DNA of 64,000 bases from Actinomycetes bacterium (lineage in GTDB: Bacteria > Actinomycetota > Acidimicrobiia > Acidimicrobiales > Acidimicrobiaceae), in assembly GCA_021786375.1 (NCBI GenBank), contig JAJYNL010000038.1:1-64000 (forward strand). The letters are read 5' to 3'. A program made the position numbers and the translations under genes. Shown here in pieces: positions 53,022 through 60,484 of the stretch (position 1 is its first letter; every line of letters starts with the position of its first letter). The notes under the pieces are model-generated. The model saw nothing but the letters and a program-made list of their open reading frames with translations, was not told the DNA's origin and made no database searches.

Positions 53022-53108
53022 CCAGCTCTTCCTCCGGGGGCACCGTCTTGCGGGAGCGGTTGCCGGCTCGCCATGCCGGAGGGCTTAGGGCGAGCATCTT
53101 GAGCCAAG
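53022..53108 (-). ncRNA. SAM-IV-type riboswitch upstream of metY-metX
   Basis: On the minus strand the leader folds as expected for the SAM-IV aptamer. P1 pairs GGCUC with GAGCU. P2 pairs GCUCGCC with GGCGAGC and encloses GCC-CUCC-GGC. The conserved CGGCAACC follows, then P3 pairs ACCG with CGGU. The P2 loop CCUCC can pair with GGAGG in GCCCCCGGAGGAAGAGC, the class-defining pseudoknot. Core segments AAGCC, CGGCAACC and GGUGCCCC match the class as I remember it. It should sense S-adenosylmethionine and reduce metY-metX expression. The aptamer is about 255 nt before the ATG, leaving room for an expression platform. Confidence 0.85.
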
Positions 53109-53117
53109 AAACATATT

Positions 53118-53165
53118 AGCGGGATTGGTCTCGATTCGTCACTTCGAATCGGAACCAATCCCGCT
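53118..53165 (-). terminator. Long hairpin after the DEAD-box helicase gene
   Basis: AGCGGGATTGGT and ACCAATCCCGCT (12 bp) plus CGATTCG and CGAATCG (7 bp) pair around a TCACTT loop, with a single mismatch and one G-U between them. Reading from the helicase, the stem is followed by AATATGTTTCTT, so it works as an intrinsic-like terminator 52 bp after the stop. It also abuts the riboswitch, and a TAATAT at its foot may be the metY -10. An operator role is thus an alternative. Confidence 0.7.
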
Positions 53166-53216
53166 AGCGGCTTTGGGGGCTCGAAGCGGCCCATGCCGCT
53201 TCGAGGAGTTACCTGA

Positions 53217-54512
53217 TCAGTATCGCTTGGAGCGGCCGGCTGCAGCTCGTGGGCGGCCCCGGTAGCCCTTCCTGGCCGCGCCACGCTGGATGCCGAACTC
53301 CGACCTCTCAGTGCGCACCGCGATCTCGACGGGCTCTGACGAGCACTCCTCCCCGCGGGAGATTCCGGCCAGACCCGGATCAGCCAGGGCAACCTGTACG
53401 ATTCCGGTCTCCAGGCCAACCACCTGCTGCAGCCGAACCACTTCGCGAACCTGGTGGCGCGGAACCAGCGAGGCAACCACGCCCTCGGCGCCACCGCGGG
53501 CGGTACGGCCCGAGCGATGCACGTAGGCCTTGTGATCTTCCGGCAGGTCGTAATGGACGACCAGATCCAGGCCGGTGACGTCCAGCCCACGGGCGGCAAC
53601 GTCGGTGGCCACCAGAACAGATGTCCGGCCGGTGGAGAACTTGCGCAGCGCACGCTCGCGCGCAGCCTGGCGCAAACCTCCGTAGAAGGCCTCGGCCGCC
53701 ACCCCGCGATCACGCAGGCGTTCGGCAACCCGATCGGCGCCTTCGCGAGTACGGACAAAGACGAGCGTGCGCTCGGCTCCGGAGGACATCCTCTCGACGT
53801 AGTCGAGACGCTCGGACGGATCCACCAGGAAGAAGTGATGGGTCATGGCGGCAACCGTGGGCTGCTCCCCCTGTACCTCGTGGGTGACGGGATCGTTCAT
53901 GTGCCTGCGCACCAGCACCGCAACGTCGGCGTCGAGCGTCGCCGAAAAGAGCATCGTCTGACGATCGGGGCCCGCTCCCGCCAGGATCTTGTTCACCTGC
54001 GGGACGAATCCCATGTCGGCCATACGGTCGGCCTCGTCGATCACGACATGCGCCAGATCGGACAGATCGATCAAGCGCCGCTCCATCAGGTCTATCATGC
54101 GCCCAGGTGTGGCAACGGCGATGTCTATGCCGCGTCTGAGGCTCTTTACCTGGCGATCCATCGAAGAGCCACCGTAGAACACGTCTACCCGGGCCTCCTT
54201 GCCACCGGCCTCGCCGAGGACCTCGGCGACCTGCATGGCGAGCTCACGGGTAGGCACCAGCACCAGCGCCGTGGGGCGGGAGGGCTTGGCGCGGCGCACG
54301 TTCTGCAGGAGCGGCAAACCGAAGGCGAGCGTCTTGCCCGAGCCGGTTCCCGCTTTACCGCAGATGTCCCGGCCTGCCAGGCCGTCGGCCAGGGTAATGG
54401 CCTGAATCGGTGTCGGAGTTGTGATTCCATGTGCCGCCAAATTGCGGCATAGGTTGGCCTCAACGCCCAGAAGGGCGAATCCAGAATTAGACAAAGTTAT
54501 GTTTCCTTGCAC
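53217..54512 (-). CDS. DEAD-box RNA helicase
   Basis: About 431 residues. Motifs in order: Q-motif GFALLGVEANLCRNLAAHGITTPTPIQ, motif I GKAGTGSGKT, Ia PTRELAMQV, GG, Ib TPGRM, II DEAD in VVIDEADRM, III SAT in MLFSATL, IV LVFVRT, V ATDVAARGLDV and VI HRSGRTARGG. The C-terminal tail ends in Arg/Gly/Lys-rich sequence (RGRPRAAAGRSKRY) suited to RNA binding. It is similar to RhlE/CsdA-type helicases used in RNA remodelling. The start is uncertain: GTG 54512, or a TTG at about 54497 preceded by AAGGAAA. The longer frame upstream does not look coding. A strong hairpin follows the gene. Confidence 0.92.
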   Translation of the reverse strand: MQGNITLSNSGFALLGVEANLCRNLAAHGITTPTPIQAITLADGLAGRDICGKAGTGSGKTLAFGLPLLQNVRRAKPSRPTALVLVPTRELAMQVAEVLGEAGGKEARVDVFYGGSSMDRQVKSLRRGIDIAVATPGRMIDLMERRLIDLSDLAHVVIDEADRMADMGFVPQVNKILAGAGPDRQTMLFSATLDADVAVLVRRHMNDPVTHEVQGEQPTVAAMTHHFFLVDPSERLDYVERMSSGAERTLVFVRTREGADRVAERLRDRGVAAEAFYGGLRQAARERALRKFSTGRTSVLVATDVAARGLDVTGLDLVVHYDLPEDHKAYVHRSGRTARGGAEGVVASLVPRHQVREVVRLQQVVGLETGIVQVALADPGLAGISRGEECSSEPVEIAVRTERSEFGIQRGAARKGYRGRPRAAAGRSKRY

Positions 54513-54648
54513 TCGGGCTGATGTTTGCGGGCGAACCCTCAGGTCTCCCGGGCTCGACGTACAAGGAGTTGGAAGGTTTTCTGCGAACCAGACGGCCGCA
54601 GGCGCCATAAAACACTCTAGTCGGAGTGGGTTCGAATCGCGGCGTGGC

Positions 54649-55842
54649 TCAGATGAACAGGGCGAGCTGCCCGGCGGTTATCACCCAGATGAGAACCAGA
54701 GGAGACCAGCGGGCCAGGTTCAGGCGCGGTGCCTTGAACAGGACAAGCCAGGAAAGCAGCCAAAGCTGGTCGATACTTCGCAGGTCCGCGTCACCCGTCC
54801 ACTCCCCCCCGGCCAGGCTGACCATGAGGATAAGCGTGACTACCAGGGAAATCTTTACCCAGATTGGGGCGGCGGAGCGGCGGAGCAGCACCAGGGCGGC
54901 CACGACGACGATGGTGAGGCCCGCAAACTGGATGAACCAAAGCACGTTCCCTGTGTTCGGAGCCGACGTGAGGCGAGTGACGATTCCCGAGATCAGCTGA
55001 CCGAAGGGAACCCCCAGGTTGGATTCGGCAAAACCCGTCAGGACAAAGTGGCCGGCCTGGGAACGTACCACCTCTTGCCAGGCAAAGAAGGCGACCGTGG
55101 GCACGGCCGCGGCAAGAAAGAGGCCGCGAGGAGACTCTTCCCAACGGCCGCGCAGCACGCCGATCAGCCAGGCTATTCCGACCGCCATCACCACGATGGT
55201 GCCTGTCTCGCGAGTGAGCACCGACACTCCCAGCACGAGGGCGGCGGGCAGGTACCGCCTGCGATCGAGCAGGTAGAGCCCGAGCATCAAGGTGAAGCCG
55301 GCCAGCGGCTCGGTGAGGTCCCGGCCAAGGCTGAGCGCGTACCCGGGATAGAGCGCGACCAGCAGGCCGAAGAGAGGATGCTTTCCCGAGGTGACGGCAA
55401 AGCTGGCGAGTACCCAGGCCAGTCCCGCCAATGCAGCCAGGTTCACAAGCGGCAGCACAAACAAAAGCAGGTGAGGTGAGCCGACAGAAAGAATCCATGA
55501 GACAAGCGGATAAACGATCCGCTGCATCCTGAAGACGCTATCGAAGGTCACCCCGAGCGCGTGATGGGCGAAGTCGAAGGGCGCCATCGCCATGCGGAAG
55601 TAGAACTGACCGTCGTAGCCCGTGCCCGGAATGACCGGAATGTGCACCGGTACCTGAGAAGCCGTGACAAAGACGCTCCCCGCCACCACCAGTGCACCCA
55701 GATCACCATGTGCGGCCAGAATGATGCGGCCGATCAGGTAGAGGAGATAGAGAACCGCCGCCGCAAGGCTGACTCGCCGCGGCTTCCAGCTTTCGGTCGC
55801 GCTGATCACGCGCGCCGCAGCGTTGGTCGTCTTCTCCTTCAT
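54649..55842 (-). CDS. Polytopic membrane protein, possibly a GT-C glycosyltransferase
   Basis: About 397 residues with 9-11 hydrophobic segments. After the first helix comes an extracytoplasmic loop GTGYDGQFYFRMAMAPFD with acidic and aromatic residues. RMQRIVYPLVSWIL follows, as does a LYPGYALSLGRDLTEPLAGFTLMLG loop. Acid-containing first loops, and the R-D-L-T-E-P and R-E-T-G patterns, resemble lipid-linked-sugar (GT-C) transferases, but no family assignment is certain. The ATG at 55842 has AAGGA upstream. The stop is 38 bp from the 3' end of the M20 peptidase upstream gene, same strand; an operon is possible. Confidence 0.65.
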   Translation of the reverse strand: MKEKTTNAAARVISATESWKPRRVSLAAAVLYLLYLIGRIILAAHGDLGALVVAGSVFVTASQVPVHIPVIPGTGYDGQFYFRMAMAPFDFAHHALGVTFDSVFRMQRIVYPLVSWILSVGSPHLLLFVLPLVNLAALAGLAWVLASFAVTSGKHPLFGLLVALYPGYALSLGRDLTEPLAGFTLMLGLYLLDRRRYLPAALVLGVSVLTRETGTIVVMAVGIAWLIGVLRGRWEESPRGLFLAAAVPTVAFFAWQEVVRSQAGHFVLTGFAESNLGVPFGQLISGIVTRLTSAPNTGNVLWFIQFAGLTIVVVAALVLLRRSAAPIWVKISLVVTLILMVSLAGGEWTGDADLRSIDQLWLLSWLVLFKAPRLNLARWSPLVLIWVITAGQLALFI

Positions 55843-55880
55843 GGTTCCTTTTACAGGTAACGCCTCCAAACAGGCACTCG

Positions 55881-57290
55881 TTACTCACGCCCCGCGGCTG
55901 CGGAAACCAGGTGGGCCACGGCGACCGATACGCCGACGGCGGCGGGAATGCGCAGGGACTCATCGGGCCCGTGCGCGTTCGAACCGGGGCCCAAAACCCC
56001 GGTTGCGACAAACTGGGCGTTAGGGAAGCGGGCCCCCAGCGTGGCCAGGAAGGGAATTGACCCGCCCTCGCCGCAGTACCCCGCCGGCCGCCCGAAGCCA
56101 TCGCGCGACCCCTGGTCCAGCGCGTCGGCAAGCCAGCCGCCGGGCTCCGGCGCCACCCAACCCTGAGCGGGAGCCTCGGCCTCGACGGTCACTCTCGCGC
56201 CGTAGGGAGGGTCGGCGGACAACAACTCCACCAGCGCGCGCTGCGCCGCGGGCGCATCCACGCTGGGAGGCAGACGGAGGGAGATCTTCCCCTTTGTGCG
56301 TGCGCGCAGCACATTGCCGCCCGAGGGGATATCAGGGACTCCCTCGATGCCGGTAAAGGCGAGGCTCGGGCGCCAGGTCTGGGCCAGAAGCCTCTCGGCG
56401 CCGCTTGCCCCCATCAGTTGCATCCCCTCCACCAGGGGGAAGGCCTGCGCCAGCGGGTCGTCCAGCTCTCGATCGAGGGCCTCCGCCTGCCGGCGATGGA
56501 ACTCCGGGATCTCGGCATTCAGGAATGCGGGGAGTACCGCGCCGGTGGCGGAATCCTCCACCCTCTCCAGCAGCGAGCGCAATATCCGAAACGAACTCGG
56601 GACGACCCCTCCCGCGGAGCCGGAATGCACTCCATACTCAAGGACCTCGACGTCGATCGTGACCACCAGGTTGCCCCTCAACGAAGTCGTCACCCACAGG
56701 CGCTCGAAGTCCAGGCCTCCGGAATCGAGGCAAACGACGAGTCCTACCTCGCCCAGCCAGGGGGCAAGCGCCTCCACATGAGCATCAAGGTCGGGGCTAC
56801 CGCTCTCCTCGCTGGCTTCGATGAGGACCACGCAGCGCGGGCTGGGAATCCCGCGCTCGTGCAGTTCGGCCACACCGGTTAGGGCAGCGAATAGGGCATA
56901 GCCGTCGTCGGCAACCCCCCGGCCAAAAATCGAATCTCCGGCGACCACTGCCACGAAGGGGTCGGAGCCGTTCGCCCAGGGCGCGGAAGCGGGCTGTTTG
57001 TCCATATGCCCGTACATGAGAACGGTGCCGGTGCCGCCGTGGGCGGCAGGGATCTCCACCACCAGGGCCGGCGTGATGCCCTCGATGCGCGAGACACTCA
57101 CGGTGATGCCAGGGATCGGGCATGCCTCGGCCCACGCGGCCAGGTGGGCCATGGCCCTATCGATCTCCCCGTGGACGGCCCACTCGGGGTCGAACGCCGG
57201 CGAGAGGCTCTTGATGGAGACGTATTCGGCCAAAGCCGGTAGGGCGTGAGTGCGAAAGCTGTCGTTAACCGCGTCAAAGAAGGATTCCAC
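55881..57290 (-). CDS. M20 family metallopeptidase (dipeptidase-like)
   Basis: About 469 residues. Metal and catalytic residues are visible: His and Asp in MYGHMDKQP, the bridging Asp in GVADDGYALFA, Glu-Glu in IEASEESGSPD, Asp in CLDSGGLD and the late His in GPGSNAHGPDESLRIP. The dimerisation domain (about 200-320) is inserted as usual. Relatives are CNDP/DapE-like dipeptidases hydrolysing dipeptides or N-acyl amino acids. The likely start is GTG near 57290 (GGAGGGC directly upstream, tight spacing) because the upstream frame is Pro/Arg-rich. It is divergent from the SDR gene at 57413. Confidence 0.9.
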   Translation of the reverse strand: MESFFDAVNDSFRTHALPALAEYVSIKSLSPAFDPEWAVHGEIDRAMAHLAAWAEACPIPGITVSVSRIEGITPALVVEIPAAHGGTGTVLMYGHMDKQPASAPWANGSDPFVAVVAGDSIFGRGVADDGYALFAALTGVAELHERGIPSPRCVVLIEASEESGSPDLDAHVEALAPWLGEVGLVVCLDSGGLDFERLWVTTSLRGNLVVTIDVEVLEYGVHSGSAGGVVPSSFRILRSLLERVEDSATGAVLPAFLNAEIPEFHRRQAEALDRELDDPLAQAFPLVEGMQLMGASGAERLLAQTWRPSLAFTGIEGVPDIPSGGNVLRARTKGKISLRLPPSVDAPAAQRALVELLSADPPYGARVTVEAEAPAQGWVAPEPGGWLADALDQGSRDGFGRPAGYCGEGGSIPFLATLGARFPNAQFVATGVLGPGSNAHGPDESLRIPAAVGVSVAVAHLVSAAAGRE

Positions 57291-57412
57291 GCCCTCCAAA
57301 GATAGCCCTTGTGGCGCTGGGGATGGCGCCGCAGGGCGCGCGCACGGGATAGGTGGCGGCTGAGTTAGGGTTCCGTTGGTGAGCCGGAAGAGCCGGCAGC
57401 GAGGAGGACCCA

Positions 57413-58195
57413 ATGCCCGGAGTGGCACTCGTGACCGGCGCGGGGAGCCCGGGGGGGATCGGGATTGCGACCGCCAGGGCGCTGGGGGAGGCGGGTCACC
57501 GCCTGGCCATCGTCTCCACCACCACGCGCATCCATGATCGCGCCCACCAACTGCGCGAACTCGGCATTGACGCCCAGGGGTTCGTAGCGGACCTCACCGA
57601 CGAGCGTGCCGTGGACCGACTTTTCACGGAGTTGGAAGCGATCCTGGGCATGCCGGAGGTAGTGGTCAACAACGCCGGAATGGGCTCCATAACCAACCCC
57701 GAGTCCTACGAATTGGCCGTCGTGACCACGCCTGCGGCCTGGCGTCACGCATTGGAGACCAACGTGACCACAGCCTTCTTGGTTACGCGGCGTGCACTCC
57801 CCTCCATGATCGCTCACCACTGGGGTCGAATTGTCAACGTCGCCTCCACCACCGGCGTCGTGCAGGTGAACCCGGGCGAGGTCGGGTATGCGGCGGGAAA
57901 GGCGGCCATGGTTGGCCTGACCAAGGCGGTTGCCCTCGAAAACGCACGTCACGGGATCACCTGCAATGCCTTGGCCCCGGGCTGGATAGCCAGCCTGGCC
58001 CAGACGGAGGAGGAGAGGCGGCACGGCCTCGCGTCGCCAATGGGCCGCTCCGGCACACCGGAGGAGGTGGCAGCGGCGGCCGCATTCCTGGCCTCTGAGC
58101 AGGCGTCTTTCATCACCGGTCACACTCTGGTCGTCGACGGAGGAAACCGCCTCATGGAAGGCCTGTCGGGCTACGAGTTCTGGAGGAACGAATGA
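57413..58195 (+). CDS. Short-chain dehydrogenase/reductase (FabG-like)
   Basis: A 260-residue classical SDR: TGAGSPGGIGIATARAL (8-24), NNAGMG (86-91), catalytic Ser145, Tyr159 and Lys163 in Y-x-x-x-K, and a PGWI turn. The ATG follows GAGGAGGACCCA. The substrate is a 3-oxoacyl-CoA/ACP or similar carbonyl. It overlaps the GNAT acetyltransferase by 4 bp (ATGA), indicating translational coupling. It is upstream of acyl-CoA ligase and carboxylase genes, so a role in lipid-type metabolism is plausible but not shown. Confidence 0.9.
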   Translation: MPGVALVTGAGSPGGIGIATARALGEAGHRLAIVSTTTRIHDRAHQLRELGIDAQGFVADLTDERAVDRLFTELEAILGMPEVVVNNAGMGSITNPESYELAVVTTPAAWRHALETNVTTAFLVTRRALPSMIAHHWGRIVNVASTTGVVQVNPGEVGYAAGKAAMVGLTKAVALENARHGITCNALAPGWIASLAQTEEERRHGLASPMGRSGTPEEVAAAAAFLASEQASFITGHTLVVDGGNRLMEGLSGYEFWRNE

Positions 58196-58725
58196 GCGTC
58201 GAACCAAACCGGGGCCAGCCGGGCCAGGGTGGCGAAGCGGTCATCGAGCGGGCAACTCCCGCGGACCACCAGGAGATCGCGCGCATCGTTCTCTCCTCTT
58301 ACCGAGCGGCCGTGGGCGACACCTTGGATAGCGGATACGCCGCATACCTGGAGCGCGTCGAGGAAAGGGCCGACGTGGCCACACTCCTGGTGGCGCGTGC
58401 CGGCGGGAAAGTGGTCGGAACCGTCACCTTTGTTCCTGACTCCTCCTCGCCGATGGCCGAGGAGTTGCGCGAGGACGAGGCGGGCATGCGCATCCTGGCC
58501 GTGGATATCGCGGCCCAGGGAAGAGGCTACGGCAAGGCCCTGACCCTGGCCTGCGTCGACCTCGCGCACGCAAGCGGGAAAAAGGCGCTCTTCCTGCATA
58601 CGACAGAGCTGATGCGCACCGCCCAGTCCATGTACGCCTCGCTCGGTTTCCAGAGGGTCCCTGAAAGGGATTGGCAAGTCACCCCGGCGATTCTCCTGCT
58701 CGCCTTCCGGGTGGGGCTCGCATAG
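58192..58725 (+). CDS. GNAT family N-acetyltransferase
   Basis: A 177-residue GNAT protein (PF00583): the VGTVTFVPD strand, the GMRILAVDIAAQGRGYGKAL stretch with the Q/R-G-x-G-K acetyl-CoA loop, and the MYASLGFQRVPERDW C-terminal motif. The acceptor is unknown. It is translationally coupled to the SDR gene. Confidence 0.88.
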   Translation: MSVEPNRGQPGQGGEAVIERATPADHQEIARIVLSSYRAAVGDTLDSGYAAYLERVEERADVATLLVARAGGKVVGTVTFVPDSSSPMAEELREDEAGMRILAVDIAAQGRGYGKALTLACVDLAHASGKKALFLHTTELMRTAQSMYASLGFQRVPERDWQVTPAILLLAFRVGLA

Positions 58726-58864
58726 CCGCGCCGCGCCCTTAGGCGAGGCACCCCCCGGGAAATGCCTCTCAGCAGGGCAGAGGTCGGAGATAAGATCGCA
58801 AACACAGTGGTTCTCACCGCACCCTGCGCTATCCTGCGCCGGGACACGGCCCTACGGAGGTGGC

Positions 58865-60484
58865 ATGGCGCATCTACCCAAACTCGAAGAGCGCACCCTT
58901 CTGCGCTCGTTCGAGCGGGCTCTCGACTTCGAGCCCGACAAAGTCGCATTGGCCGACCGGGAAGCGTCCGACACCTACGCCCAGGCATTCCAGCGATCGC
59001 TGTCCCTGGCGGGAGGCCTGGCTCGGCTGGGCTGCACGACCGGCAGCCCGGCTGCGATGATGCTGGACAACTCGCTCGACTTCGTGCATGCCTGGCTGGG
59101 AATGGGGTTGACGGGCGTGATCGAGGTACCGGTCAACACGGCCTACAAGGGTGACTTCCTCGCCCACATCCTGCGTGACTCGGGCGTCGAAACCCTGCTG
59201 GCGGAGGCGCACTACCTCGATCGCCTGGAGGCGATCGCCGGCCAGGTCCCGGCGCTGAAGAACATTGTAGTCAGGGGTTCGTTCGAAAATGGGAGCAGGG
59301 CGGGTCTGCGGCTGCGGGAATGGGGCGAGCTCGAAGACTCGGCCCCCGCGTCACCGGTAAGGCGCCAGCCGCGCGACCTCTTTGCCTACATGTACACCTC
59401 TGGGACCACCGGCCTCTCCAAGGGCGTCCTGATTCCCGAGGCCCAGGCCTACACCTATGCCTCCCGAGAGGACCAGGACCTTCCTACTCACAAGGACCGC
59501 ATCCTGGTTGCCTTGCCCCTCTTCCATCTAGCGGGCCAGTGGTACGGCGTCTACCAATCGCTTATCCACCGCGCATCCTGCCTGGTTGAACCGGGCTTCT
59601 CACCTGGCGCCTACTGGGAGGTCGTGCGCCGTCAGGGCATCACTGTGACGGTGATGCTGGGAGCGATGGCCGAGATGCTCCAGCAGCAGCCCGCAAGCCC
59701 CGAGGATCGCGACAATCCGTTGCGACTGGCCGTCATGGCCCCCTTGGCAAGCGACTTCACCGCCTTCGAGCGGCGTTTCGACCTTAGAGTCGCGGCGGTA
59801 TACGGAATGAGCGAGATCGGCGCGGTGATGAACGGACCACCCGGGACCGTTGTCGGCGGCGAGGCGGGCTTCGCGCGCGACGGATATGAGCTGCGCCTCG
59901 TAGGGCCGGACGGCACTGACGTCGCGGACGGCGAAGTGGGCGAGTTGTGGGTGCGCCCCACCGTTCCGTACACGGTCATGGCGGGTTACCACAACCTCCC
60001 CGAGGCGACCGCCATTGCCACGCAGGGGGGATGGATCCATACGGGCGACGCCTTCCGTCGCGACGCCGAAGGACGCTACTTCTTCACCGACCGCATGAAG
60101 GACGCCCTGCGCAGGCGCGGGGAGAACATCTCGAGCTTCGAGGTGGAAAAAGTCGTCAACTCGCACCCCTCGGTTCTGGAGAGCGCAGTGGTAGGAGTGC
60201 CATCCGAGCTGGGCGAGGACGAGATCAAGGCGGTGATCGTGTTGAGGCCCGGCTTCGAGCCCGATCCGGTCGGGATCACCGAGCACCTGATCGAGCGACT
60301 TCCTTATTTCATGGTCCCGCGCTATATCACCTTCGCGCCGGCGCTGCCCAAGACGCCCACCCAGAAGGTACAGAAGAACCTATTGCGCGACCAAGGCGCT
60401 GCCGATGAGATATGGGACCGGGAAGCCGCCGGAATAATCCTCAAACGGAGCGGGCGAGCGGCAGGACGAGAAGGGGCGAAGTGA
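58865..60484 (+). CDS. Acyl-CoA synthetase (AMP-forming)
   Basis: A 539-residue ANL enzyme. It has the A3 motif YTSGTTGLSKGV, A4/A5 YGMSEIGAV, A7 THTGD-like HTGDAFRRD, A8 FTDRMKDALRRRGENISSFEVE, and the A10 Lys in PKTPTQKVQK. Overall pattern and length suggest a CaiC-like or medium-chain carboxylate-CoA ligase: acid + ATP + CoA to acyl-CoA + AMP + PPi. Binding-pocket residues do not reveal the substrate. The ATG follows GGAGGTGGC. The 3' end overlaps the carboxylase by 4 bp (GTGA), so activation and carboxylation of one acyl group are probably linked. Confidence 0.92.
   Translation: MAHLPKLEERTLLRSFERALDFEPDKVALADREASDTYAQAFQRSLSLAGGLARLGCTTGSPAAMMLDNSLDFVHAWLGMGLTGVIEVPVNTAYKGDFLAHILRDSGVETLLAEAHYLDRLEAIAGQVPALKNIVVRGSFENGSRAGLRLREWGELEDSAPASPVRRQPRDLFAYMYTSGTTGLSKGVLIPEAQAYTYASREDQDLPTHKDRILVALPLFHLAGQWYGVYQSLIHRASCLVEPGFSPGAYWEVVRRQGITVTVMLGAMAEMLQQQPASPEDRDNPLRLAVMAPLASDFTAFERRFDLRVAAVYGMSEIGAVMNGPPGTVVGGEAGFARDGYELRLVGPDGTDVADGEVGELWVRPTVPYTVMAGYHNLPEATAIATQGGWIHTGDAFRRDAEGRYFFTDRMKDALRRRGENISSFEVEKVVNSHPSVLESAVVGVPSELGEDEIKAVIVLRPGFEPDPVGITEHLIERLPYFMVPRYITFAPALPKTPTQKVQKNLLRDQGAADEIWDREAAGIILKRSGRAAGREGAK

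Noticed and set aside
54620..54650. GGGTTCGAATCGC resembling a tRNA T-loop
   Set aside because: The flanking bases cannot form a T-stem (GTGGG does not pair with CGCGG) and no D-arm, anticodon arm or acceptor stem can be drawn upstream.
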